From positions 62,001-126,000 of the forward strand of contig NZ_JAVDDV010000005.1 of assembly GCF_030848565.1 (NCBI RefSeq): a stretch of 64,000 nucleotides of DNA, in the 5' to 3' direction. The notes below the pieces were generated by a model. The model was not told the origin of the DNA. It saw only the letters and a list, made by a program, of their open reading frames with translations, and searched no databases. Of the stretch, positions 28,271 to 35,114 are shown piece after piece. Numbering within the stretch: the stretch's first letter is position 1; every line of letters starts with the position of its first letter. Source of the stretch: Natronolimnohabitans sp. A-GB9. GTDB lineage: Archaea; Halobacteriota; Halobacteria; Halobacteriales; Natrialbaceae. Position numbers and translations under genes: made by a program.

Positions 28271-28399
28271 ACTCGAACCTGCCAGTCGACGGATAAAGCC
28301 GTTCCGGAGCCGGAACGCGTCCCAGTTTCGTGACCGACACGAGAGCGGTCGCTCGCCGGGTCGCCGTGCTTTTGGCGCCGCCCGTACTACGGGCGGTCG

Positions 28400-28690
28400 A
28401 TGGCCGGAATCATCGACACGGTCAAACTCGCCGGAGTTCTCGTCCTCGCGATCCCCGCGGCGCTTGCTGGACTCGAGTTGTTCCTCGTTCGCGGCGACCA
28501 GACGGCCGGGGCGATCCTGCTCGTCCTCTCGGTCGGACTCGTCGTCATCCAGCGGCGTCTCACACTCCCCTCCGACGTTCCAGGGATCGCGGCCAAGCGG
28601 GTCGTTGGCGCGGTCACGAGCGACTCGAGTGGCGAGTCGGACGACGGCGACGACGTCGTCGACGTCCCCCGCGACGAGGATCGCTCGTAG
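28400..28690 (+). CDS. Two-helix membrane protein (DUF7533-like)
   Basis: A 96-residue protein starting MAGIIDTVKLAGVLVLAIP with two hydrophobic helices (about 7-27, 34-51) and an acidic soluble tail. The beginning fits the haloarchaeal DUF7533 family from memory. Divergent from riboflavin synthase and in line with the 46-residue gene that follows. Confidence 0.68.
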   Translation: MAGIIDTVKLAGVLVLAIPAALAGLELFLVRGDQTAGAILLVLSVGLVVIQRRLTLPSDVPGIAAKRVVGAVTSDSSGESDDGDDVVDVPRDEDRS

Positions 28691-28703
28691 CGACACAGTG
28701 AAC

Positions 28704-28713
28704 GTTTATATCA
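28704..28713 (+). promoter_or_regulatory. TATA box of the 46-residue gene
   Basis: GTTTATATCA lies about 33 bp before the ATG at 28742, a good archaeal TATA position. Confidence 0.55.
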
Positions 28714-28741
28714 CTTCGTCTGGAATTACAACGAAATCGAA

Positions 28742-28882
28742 ATGGGTGACAGTATCGTCGCCGTTCTCAAACTCGGCGAGTTGATCGTCGACGGCGTCCT
28801 CAGCGTCTACGGTCGATTGCGCGGATCAGAAGACGACGCGGACGACCGCCGATCGGCGGACGATCCCGACTCGAGTCAGTAG
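28742..28882 (+). CDS. 46-residue protein, unknown
   Basis: Short frame MGDSIVAVLKLGELIVDGVL followed by a charged, acidic tail (SEDDADDRRSADDPDSSQ). The first half forms one amphipathic or membrane-peripheral helix. It has its own TATA box. No family is recognised. Confidence 0.6.
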   Translation: MGDSIVAVLKLGELIVDGVLSVYGRLRGSEDDADDRRSADDPDSSQ

Positions 28883-28909
28883 TTCGAAGGCGCTCTAGAG
28901 CACCGACGA

Positions 28910-28950
28910 CTCTGGCGATCGGCGAGACATCGGTACAGCAACCCGTCTCA
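28910..28950 (-). repeat. Family I palindromic repeat copy at the M24-like stop
   Basis: On the minus strand the element starts with the TGA stop of the M24-like gene and runs GACGGGTTGCTGTACC, then GATGTC, then the core TCGCCGATCGCCAG. It aligns with the copies at 33.9 and 60.66 kb, including CTGTACCG and the CGCCGATCGCC core. Confidence 0.7.
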
Positions 28951-30138
28951 CTCCTCGAGCAATGCCGACGGCGCAAGCGACCGAGACGGAGCCACGAGAT
29001 ATGCGGCACGTTCCCCGTCGTCGCCCGGTACCAGCAGATCGGCGATCCGGAGCCACTGGTCGCCGTCGACTCGAACGGCCGACTCGAGTCGAACCGCGCT
29101 TCCCGGTTCGATCTCGTCGCCGCCCGCCATCGGTCGCTCCTGTGGCTCGAGGCCGACACCGAACGCCCGCGTCCGGACGGCATCGGGTTCCTCGAAACCG
29201 AACGCGCGGACCTCGGCCTCGAGATCGGCCTCGACGGCGGTCACCGACTCGACGTCGGCGGTCACCATCGCTGCCGCGGAGCGAAACGATTGGGTCACAC
29301 CGACGTGTGCACGGCGTTCGCGGCCGCCTTCGCCGTCGACGACGAACGTTCTGGTGAGGCTCCCGTAGTAGCCGTCGGGGCCGCGGGGTGTCGTCTCGAG
29401 AACGATCGGTTCGGCGGGTCGAAGCGGCACGTCCGCGGTGTCGCCGTCGGCGTCGGCAGCGTTCGTCGAGGGCGTGTGCCCGGGGTCGGGGTTGACGGCG
29501 GTGTTGCCCGCGGGAAACGCGCCCGCGGCGACGATCCCTTCGTCGACGGCCGTCCGCAGTCGACGTGGCGTCACCGCCTCGCCGTCGGCGACGAGTCGAT
29601 CGCCTTCGACGGTCGCGTCCGTGAGCAACGACGCGGCTCGACGGAGTCCGGCGGCCGCGGCGGTCTGTGCTGTGGCGATTCGGTCGCGTTCGCCGTCGGT
29701 TTTCGTCGCTCGAGCGTCGTCGAAGACGGTCGTCGAGGCGAGCTCGAAGCCGGCCTCCTCGAGGTAGAGCGCGGCATCGTGGGGCAGCCACGGTGGCGCC
29801 AGGACCGTCCCCGACTCGACGTTCTGGCGGTCGGCCAGCTGCGAGGCGAGTTCGCGGGCCGGAGCGGCCGACGTGTCCGTCGACGTGACGGTGAGCCACT
29901 CCCCACTCGTCCCGTCGTACGCGACCGCGGTCGGGGCCCGATGGCGGTCCGTCGGCGGCGAACCATCGTCACCGGCCGACAGACAGTACCGAACCGTCGG
30001 ATCGCGACGGAAGCCCGCGTGGACGACGGCGACCGCATCTCGACGCTCGAGTTCGGCGGTGACCGCCGACTCGAGGTGCGTGGAGACGTCCGAACGGTCC
30101 TCGGAGACGAGTTCGGATGACGAGTCGGCGTCGGTCAC
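28948..30138 (-). CDS. M24 (Xaa-Pro aminopeptidase-fold) protein, metal ligands missing
   Basis: A 396-residue protein with the two-domain layout of haloarchaeal M24 peptidases: a creatinase-type N-domain (about 1-150) and a pita-bread C-domain (about 165-396). In active enzymes the C-domain supplies Asp, Asp, His, Glu, Glu. Here the expected first Asp sits at VLETTPRG, the SDxTRT Asp is replaced (GSLTRTF), the GHGIG His is replaced (FGVGLEPQE), and EPG is VRLES. Activity as a metallopeptidase is therefore unlikely; binding or regulation is possible. The gene overlaps the upstream helicase by 4 bp (ATGA), so both are translated from one mRNA. Confidence 0.82.
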   Translation of the reverse strand: MTDADSSSELVSEDRSDVSTHLESAVTAELERRDAVAVVHAGFRRDPTVRYCLSAGDDGSPPTDRHRAPTAVAYDGTSGEWLTVTSTDTSAAPARELASQLADRQNVESGTVLAPPWLPHDAALYLEEAGFELASTTVFDDARATKTDGERDRIATAQTAAAAGLRRAASLLTDATVEGDRLVADGEAVTPRRLRTAVDEGIVAAGAFPAGNTAVNPDPGHTPSTNAADADGDTADVPLRPAEPIVLETTPRGPDGYYGSLTRTFVVDGEGGRERRAHVGVTQSFRSAAAMVTADVESVTAVEADLEAEVRAFGFEEPDAVRTRAFGVGLEPQERPMAGGDEIEPGSAVRLESAVRVDGDQWLRIADLLVPGDDGERAAYLVAPSRSLAPSALLEE

Positions 30139-32000
30139 GGTGCTTCGGCTTCGACCTCCTCGCCGTCGTCGACCGGCTGCTGGGCCTCCTCGACTAACTC
30201 CTCGAGTGTCATATCCGTTAGTTCGTTCCGCAAGAGGACGTCGATCGGGAGTGTCGGCGCACCGTCGACCAGGTTCTCGAGGAGGACGAGCCGTTCGCGG
30301 GCCCGGGACATGCCGACGTAGAAGACACGGCGTTCGTTGTCGGTCAGGACGGGGACCGGCGAGGTGTTCTTGGTGAACTCCTCGACGCCGGGGACGTCCT
30401 CGGGATCGTCGACGGTTGCGACCATCTGCTCGACGACCTTCTCGGTTAAGTCGGTGCCGACGATGACGTGGTCGGCCTCACGACCCTTCGCGGAGTGGAT
30501 GGTACCGACGCGGACGCGATCCGTGTCCATGCCGCAGTACTCGCCGATCGCAAAGTACGAGCGGACGCTTTTCTTCTGGAAGTTGGTGACTTTCCGGACC
30601 ATGTCGGCCGCCGAGGCGGGACCGGGCATGAACGGCACGTGGTCCTGGACGACCTCGACAGGGATCATCAGTTCCTCGAGGTCGTCGATGCCGGCCTCCT
30701 CCTGGCGCTCGTCGATGGTGTCGAAGAGGTCGTCGCGGTCGTTGGTCCCAAACGCGGACTCCTGGAGCATGTCGGCCAGTCGGCGGGCCTGTAGGCCGGT
30801 AACGTCTTTCCCCTCGTCGATGGCCTCGACGGCGCGGACGTACTGGGTGAGCCGGTCGGTCCACATCCGTTGGTCGGTCAGCGAGGTAAAGGGGACACCC
30901 TCAGTGATGAACTCGTCGATGAACTGGAACATCTGGTAGCGCGCTCGGAACAACACCATCACGGTACCGTCGGTCTGGGTGAGCGTCCGCCGAACGTTTC
31001 GGACGACGTCGAGCATCGAGGCGTTGGCCCGGGCCTCGACGGTGCCGCCTTCCTTGCGGGGTTTGAGGTCCTTGTCCTGGCGGGTCTCGATGTGGCGGAT
31101 CTCCTTGTTGACCGCGTTGAGGACGTTCGAGGGCAGTCGGTAGGAGTTCGGGAGAATGATGTCCTCGTCGACGTCCTCCTCGAGCAAGAGCGCGGGGTCG
31201 GCACCCTGCCAGGAGTAGACGACCTGGTCGTCGTCGCCGGCGATCAGCACCTGCTCCATGTGTGGTTTCCACTCCTCGTAGACGTCGTACTGCAGCGTCG
31301 TGATGTCCTGGAACTCGTCGATCACCAGGTAGTCGACGTTCGGGAGCAGGGAGCGTTGCTGGACCCGCTCTAGCATATCAGCGAAGCCGATCTTACCCTC
31401 TTCGCCCTTGTAGGAGCGCCAGCCACGGATGGCTTCGGGGACGTCGATCCGGTCGTCGTCGGAGGGCCAGGTCGGCGTGTACTTGTTCCCGTCCTGGGCG
31501 TTGGGGTCGATCTCCGGCGGTAGTCGGACCTCCTCTTCGTCCCACTGGAAGGGAACGTCGTACCAGTCGGAAACGTCACGACTGGTCCGCTGGAGCCACT
31601 GACTGGTCGCGATCACTTTGTTCCCGATCGTCGTCGATCGGGCGGTGCGACGGCCGGCGCCGCTGTACTCGTCCTCATACTCGAGGCCGTACTCCTCACA
31701 GAACTCCTCTTTGTCGGACTCGCCGATGACGTCGCTCCGGGAGAGATCGAGCAGTTCGTAGGCCTTTGCGTGCATCGTACAGACGTTGCCCTGCAGTGCG
31801 CGCGGACTCTCGCCGAGGCGCTCGGCCAGTCGTTCACGAACCTCCTGTGCTGCTGCTCGCGTGTACGAGACGACGAGGATATCCCGGAAGGTCACGCCCT
31901 CCTGTTCGAGGATCTCTTCGACGTGATCGAGTAGGGCCGTAGTCTTCCCGCTGCCCGGCCCACCGAACAACCGGGTCACCTTCGTCTCCGTAGTAGCCAT
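30135..32000 (-). CDS. UvrD/Rep-family DNA helicase
   Basis: A 621-residue superfamily 1 helicase. Motifs in order: Walker A GGPGSGKTT (about 13-21), Ia SYTRAAAQEV (about 44-53), Walker B DEFQD (about 215), motif III GDDDQVVYSWQGAD (about 240-253), motif IV SYRLP, motif V TIHSAKGREADHVIV (about 510-524), motif VI RVFYVGMSRARERL (about 570-583). It probably acts in DNA repair or replication restart. The ATG at 32000 gives a normal helicase N-terminus; a longer frame extends far upstream without conservation. The M24-like gene overlaps its end by 4 bp. Confidence 0.94.
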   Translation of the reverse strand: MATTETKVTRLFGGPGSGKTTALLDHVEEILEQEGVTFRDILVVSYTRAAAQEVRERLAERLGESPRALQGNVCTMHAKAYELLDLSRSDVIGESDKEEFCEEYGLEYEDEYSGAGRRTARSTTIGNKVIATSQWLQRTSRDVSDWYDVPFQWDEEEVRLPPEIDPNAQDGNKYTPTWPSDDDRIDVPEAIRGWRSYKGEEGKIGFADMLERVQQRSLLPNVDYLVIDEFQDITTLQYDVYEEWKPHMEQVLIAGDDDQVVYSWQGADPALLLEEDVDEDIILPNSYRLPSNVLNAVNKEIRHIETRQDKDLKPRKEGGTVEARANASMLDVVRNVRRTLTQTDGTVMVLFRARYQMFQFIDEFITEGVPFTSLTDQRMWTDRLTQYVRAVEAIDEGKDVTGLQARRLADMLQESAFGTNDRDDLFDTIDERQEEAGIDDLEELMIPVEVVQDHVPFMPGPASAADMVRKVTNFQKKSVRSYFAIGEYCGMDTDRVRVGTIHSAKGREADHVIVGTDLTEKVVEQMVATVDDPEDVPGVEEFTKNTSPVPVLTDNERRVFYVGMSRARERLVLLENLVDGAPTLPIDVLLRNELTDMTLEELVEEAQQPVDDGEEVEAEAP

Positions 32001-32168
32001 TATCCCTGTACAGGGTCGCAACACCCATAAGTCACGTGGGTTTTCGGCGACAGAAAATCGGCGAGAATCGAACGACGGCGCCGGGGTGATAGATGGAAAC
32101 CAGTGACGGAGGGCCGGTCGACGATAGGCCGGCACACCCGTGGTCTGGCTTCGAACGTGTCGGAACGT

Positions 32169-32187
32169 CGTACAGGGCTCCGTATCA
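32169..32187 (-). repeat. Palindromic family end (ACGG type) at the zinc-ribbon stop
   Basis: The minus strand reads TGATACGGAGCCCTGTACG, with the TGA being the stop codon of the DUF7563-like gene. It matches the left end of the 35.04-kb element. Confidence 0.55.
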
Positions 32188-32343
32188 GGTGTTTCGCGAC
32201 GAGCGGGCAGTCCTGACTTCGGCACCATCACGGATCTTGTCCTGACAGTCCGGGCAGACTCGAGGGTCCTCAACGTCGCGGGGGGTGAAGACACGGGCGT
32301 ACGCATCCGTTACGAACGCACCGCAGTTTTGGCATTCCGGCAT
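32185..32343 (-). CDS. DUF7563-like zinc-ribbon protein (52 aa)
   Basis: A 52-residue protein with CQNC (residues 4-7) and CPDC (30-33) knuckles: MPECQNCGAFVTDAYARVF ... VCPDCQDKIRDGA. This is the haloarchaeal small zinc-finger type that I recall as DUF7563. It has an AAGGAGT ribosome binding site 5 nt before the ATG and a TATA box about 40 bp upstream. It may regulate by binding nucleic acid or protein. The TGA stop is shared with a dispersed repeat end. Confidence 0.85.
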   Translation of the reverse strand: MPECQNCGAFVTDAYARVFTPRDVEDPRVCPDCQDKIRDGAEVRTARSSRNT

Positions 32344-32379
32344 AGGTACTCCTTAGCCAGCGGTAAGGAACCAGGATAG

Positions 32380-32390
32380 TATAATTATTT
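32380..32390 (-). promoter_or_regulatory. TATA box of the DUF7563-like gene
   Basis: The minus strand reads AAATAATTATA about 40 bp before the ATG at 32343, in a clearly AT-rich block. Together with AAGGAGT (32348-32354) it indicates a leadered transcript. Confidence 0.6.
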
Positions 32391-32515
32391 TGGATTTTGT
32401 GTGTTGAAATTACGGCTGTTCGGACGACTACGGTCTCGTCTATCGAAGTCAACGACTTCGACGGGCGTCGACTACGGGCCGAAAAAACAGCTGGTTGGAT
32501 TCGGTATGCCGTCTC

Positions 32516-32701
32516 CTACGGCGTCGGTTCCCACCCACAGACGGTACAACTGGTGGCAGACGTGTCGTGGAGACCCCCACAGTCGGGACACTGCTTCTTG
32601 TTATACTCTTGCTCCCACCCGACTCGTTCTACGGTGTGCCCGCGGTCAGCGAGGAACTGGTCGATGACGTCGTCACCGCCGTCGTTGGGTGAGGTTGCCA
32701 T
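32516..32701 (-). CDS. HVO_0416-type zinc finger protein (61 aa)
   Basis: A 61-residue protein: acidic start MATSPNDGGDDVIDQFLADR, then YNKKQCPDCGGLHD ... SCTVCGWEP, giving two CxxC knuckles at residues 38-41 and 52-55. I recognise it as the HVO_0416 family of haloarchaeal zinc finger proteins. It is divergent from ubaA with about 150 bp between them. Function is not established. Confidence 0.86.
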   Translation of the reverse strand: MATSPNDGGDDVIDQFLADRGHTVERVGWEQEYNKKQCPDCGGLHDTSATSCTVCGWEPTP

Positions 32702-32848
32702 AGGTGTGTGAATGTATCCCATAGTATTAAACGGTGGGGTTGACACCCAGATCTGCCTCAATCGCGGAACGTGTTCGGGTGCCGAACGAACGCGACGACG
32801 ATCGGTTCGACCCGCGAACTTTTCTCTGTCTCGACCGTAACCCCTGCC

Positions 32849-33691
32849 ATGAGCGACCTGCGCCTCGACGCGACGCAACTCGATCGCTACTCGAGACACG
32901 TAATCATGGACGAGATCGGCCCCGAGGGCCAACAGCGCCTGCTCGAGGGGTCGGTACTGGTCGTCGGCGCGGGCGGACTGGGGTCGCCCGCGATCCAGTA
33001 CCTCGCAGCGGCCGGGGTCGGTCGGCTGGGGATCGTCGACGACGACGTCGTCGAACGGTCGAATCTCCAGCGCCAGATCGTCCACGGCGATGGCGACGTT
33101 GGCCGCCCGAAAGTCGAGAGCGCGGCCGACTACGTCACGGCGTTGAACCCCGACGTCGACGTCGAGACCCACGAGACCCGGATTACGGCCGACAACGTCG
33201 CCGATCTCGTGAGCCAGTACGATATCGTCCTCGATGCCAGTGACAACTTCGGGACCCGATATCTGCTCAACGACCACTGCGTGCTCACCGGAACGCCGCT
33301 CTCTCACGGCGCGATCTACCGCTTCGAGGGACAGGTGACGACGTTTACGAACGAGCGTGGCTCCGACTCCGACGAATCACCGCCGTGCTACCGCTGTATC
33401 TTCCCCGAGGCACCCGAACCCGGCACCGTCCCCGACTGTGCCACGACGGGCGTCCTCGGCGTTCTCCCCGGGACCGTCGGCTGCATTCAGGCGACGGAGG
33501 TCGTCAAGTACCTCCTCGGAAAGGGCGAGTTACTCGAGGGGCGCCTGCTCATGTACGACGCGATGGACATGAGCTTCGAGACGGTCGACGTGCTCGCAAA
33601 CCCTTCGTGTCCGGTCTGTGGCGACGAACCCGAGATCGAGTCCGTCGAGGACGTCGCCTACGAGGGGAGCTGTGAGATCACGGCCGACTGA
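32849..33691 (+). CDS. ubaA: E1-like ubiquitin-activating enzyme UbaA (MoeB/ThiF family)
   Basis: Adenylates the C-terminus of ubiquitin-like SAMP proteins and passes them on for protein sampylation, tRNA thiolation and molybdopterin synthesis. The 280-residue protein has the ATP motif VLVVGAGGLGSPAIQ (about 37-51), the catalytic Cys in PDCATTGVLG (C197), and two zinc CxxC pairs, CYRC (180-183) and CPVC near the end. The ATG at 32849 gives the family start LRLDATQLDRYSRHVI. In Haloferax a single UbaA serves all SAMP pathways; the same is likely here. Confidence 0.93.
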   Translation: MSDLRLDATQLDRYSRHVIMDEIGPEGQQRLLEGSVLVVGAGGLGSPAIQYLAAAGVGRLGIVDDDVVERSNLQRQIVHGDGDVGRPKVESAADYVTALNPDVDVETHETRITADNVADLVSQYDIVLDASDNFGTRYLLNDHCVLTGTPLSHGAIYRFEGQVTTFTNERGSDSDESPPCYRCIFPEAPEPGTVPDCATTGVLGVLPGTVGCIQATEVVKYLLGKGELLEGRLLMYDAMDMSFETVDVLANPSCPVCGDEPEIESVEDVAYEGSCEITAD

Positions 33692-33899
33692 ACGGCCGGA
33701 ACGGCGCGCGCTGTCGATCGTGTTCGAGCGAGCGCGAGAACCGATCGATACCATCGTGCGAGGGACGAACGAGGGAGCGAAGCGACCGAGTGAGTCGGCT
33801 GGGGAGGACGTGGAAATCCCTGTTGCCACGAAATCGAGCGTCGAGAAGCGATCGTTTCCGTGTCGGCATAGCGTGACACGAAGCCGTCACACCCATTCG

Positions 33900-33933
33900 T
33901 ACGGTCTGCTGTAGCCACGTCCTGCCGATCGCC
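33900..33933 (+). repeat. Family I palindromic repeat copy
   Basis: Reads TACGGTCTGCTGTAGCCACG followed by TCCTGCCGATCGCC. It aligns with the copies at 3.72, 28.91, 34.96, 53.36 and 60.66 kb. It runs directly into the 11-bp tandem repeat. Confidence 0.65.
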
Positions 33934-33963
33934 AGAAGAGAGCCAGAAGAGAGCCAGAAGAGG
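33932..33963 (+). repeat. 11-bp tandem repeat, nearly three copies
   Basis: CCAGAAGAGAG is repeated exactly at 33932, 33943 and, with the last bases changed, at 33954. It begins at the end of the family I core (GATCGCCAGA). Confidence 0.8.
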
Positions 33964-33975
33964 TCGGTGATCGTC

Positions 33976-33998
33976 GATACATCGGTACAGCTATATCA
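33976..33998 (-). repeat. Palindromic family end (CTGTACCGATGTATC type)
   Basis: The minus strand reads TGATATAGCTGTACCGATGT, the same CTGTACCGATGT segment as at 28.93 kb and close to CTGTAACGATGT at 35.1 kb. Confidence 0.5.
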
Positions 33999-34127
33999 GC
34001 CAATTCGCCGGTTCTCCGTCTCGAGTGTGATCACGTTTCGGGACGATGACTCGAGCGAGCCACGACGGTCCACGTCTCGTGGTCGTACTCGAGACGAACA
34101 GCGGTCACACTCGCGTTCCGAACGCCG

Positions 34128-34913
34128 TCAGCTCCGCAACAGCCCGCCGTCGATCGGCACCGAAACGCCGTTGACGAAACTGGCCCGAGGGCTCGAGAGG
34201 ACGGCCACGATATCACCCAGCTCCCGTGGTTCCCCAATACGGTCTATCGGGATGTCGGTCGCGAGATCCTCGAGTCCCTCCTCGTAGTCGTCGTAGACGC
34301 CGCGTTCGACACGCGCTTCGACGAGTTCCTCGATACGAGGCGTCTCGATCGTCCCCGGCAACACGGCATTGACCCGGATTTCGGGCGCGAACTCCCGCGA
34401 GACGGTCTTGACGAGTCCGATCACGCCCCGGCGAACGGAGTTCGACAGCAAGAGCCCGTCGGCGGCCTCCCGGACCGTCCGAGAGGTGATACAGGTGACC
34501 GTCCCATAGTCGGAGTTGAGGAGATGCTCGTAGGCGTTCTCGAGCGTCCAGACGACACTCATCACCAGCAGGTCGTAGGCCTGGTACCAGTCCTGTTCGT
34601 CGGTCTCGAGGAAGGTCGTACTCGGCGGCCCGCCTGCCGACGTAACGAGGTGATCGAGACCGCCGAAGGCGTCGACCGTCTCGGTGACGAGCTGGGACAC
34701 GTCGTCCGGATCCGTGATGTCGGTCGGCGTCGCCCGCACCTCGCCGGTCGCCGTCTCGGCGAGTTCCTCGCGAGCGTCCTCGAGACGCGCCTCGTCACGA
34801 CCACAGAGCATCACGTTCGCACCCTCCTCGGCCAGCGCCTGTGCGCTTGCGAATCCGAGGCCGCTCGAGGAGGCTGTCACCAGTGCGCTGTTGCCGTCGA
34901 GATCGAGATCCAT
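34128..34913 (-). CDS. SDR family oxidoreductase
   Basis: A 261-residue short-chain dehydrogenase/reductase. It has the cofactor motif TASSSGLGFASA (TGxxxGxG type, about residues 12-23; Ala for the first Gly), an SAGG motif in place of NNAG (about 88-91), and the C-terminal LPGTIETPR (PG motif, about 180-190). The usual YxxxK is not plain: the stretch around residues 145-165 reads NSVRRGVIGLVKTV, with Lys but no Tyr four residues before it. Substrate unknown. It resembles 3-oxoacyl-reductase-like SDRs. Confidence 0.88.
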   Translation of the reverse strand: MDLDLDGNSALVTASSSGLGFASAQALAEEGANVMLCGRDEARLEDAREELAETATGEVRATPTDITDPDDVSQLVTETVDAFGGLDHLVTSAGGPPSTTFLETDEQDWYQAYDLLVMSVVWTLENAYEHLLNSDYGTVTCITSRTVREAADGLLLSNSVRRGVIGLVKTVSREFAPEIRVNAVLPGTIETPRIEELVEARVERGVYDDYEEGLEDLATDIPIDRIGEPRELGDIVAVLSSPRASFVNGVSVPIDGGLLRS

Positions 34914-34960
34914 GCGAGATACCACAGGGAGGAGCTACAAAGTCCCGGTGTCGGAGGCAA

Positions 34961-35034
34961 GGAGTTCGTCACGTCCCGCCGATCGCCGACCCCGCGTGGC
35001 GAGCGACCGTCAGTGACGACAGGAGACCGTATCA
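34961..35034 (+). repeat. Family I palindromic repeat, right-end intact
   Basis: Core CACGTCCCGCCGATCGCC at 34970-34987 and right end GACGACAGGAGACCGTATCA (35015-35034), which is the inverse of the left end GGTCTCCTGTCGTC seen at 3.72 and 53.36 kb. The left terminus here is worn to GGAGTTCGTC. The 80-bp element starts with the next base. Confidence 0.75.
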
Positions 35035-35114
35035 TACGGACTACTGTACGTCGGTACCGTCGCAACCGCGATCCGGGCTGCGGTTGCGTCGGTACATCGT
35101 TACAGGGATCCGTA
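35035..35114. repeat. 80-bp palindromic element at the SSF stop codon
   Basis: Arms of about 35 bp pair: left TACGGACTACTGTACG...GTACCGTCGCAACCGC, right (reverse complement) TACGGATCCCTGTAACG...GTACCGACGCAACCGC. A ten-base loop GATCCGGGCT separates them. The right end abuts the TGA stop of the symporter gene (35115-35117). Length is exactly 80 bp, as for the elements at 37.07 and 44.39 kb. Confidence 0.85.

Larger units (their letters stand above)
33692..34127. other. 436-bp non-coding region with repeat debris
   Basis: No supported gene. It contains a GAGGGAGCGAAGCGACCGAG tract ending in a GAGTCGGCTGGGGAGG type sequence common in haloarchaeal intergenic DNA, a family I repeat copy (33900-33933), an 11-bp tandem repeat (33932-33963), a second related end (33976-33998) and a small minus-strand remnant coding TAVRLEYDHETWTVVA at about 34031-34108. 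Confidence 0.6.

Noticed and set aside
28271-28696. N-terminal extension of riboflavin synthase in the same frame
   Set aside because: The enzyme family begins at MFTGIVEE (28270); the upstream codons overlap the 28400 gene and are not conserved.
33760-33830. GAGGGAGCGAAGCGACCGAG tract as a CRISPR or tandem array
   Set aside because: No regular repeat-spacer structure; this kind of tract is common in haloarchaeal intergenic DNA.
34031-34108. Minus-strand remnant coding TAVRLEYDHETWTVVARSS
   Set aside because: Natural looking but only about 25 codons with a GTG start and no promoter; could be the end of a lost gene, so not listed as a CDS.
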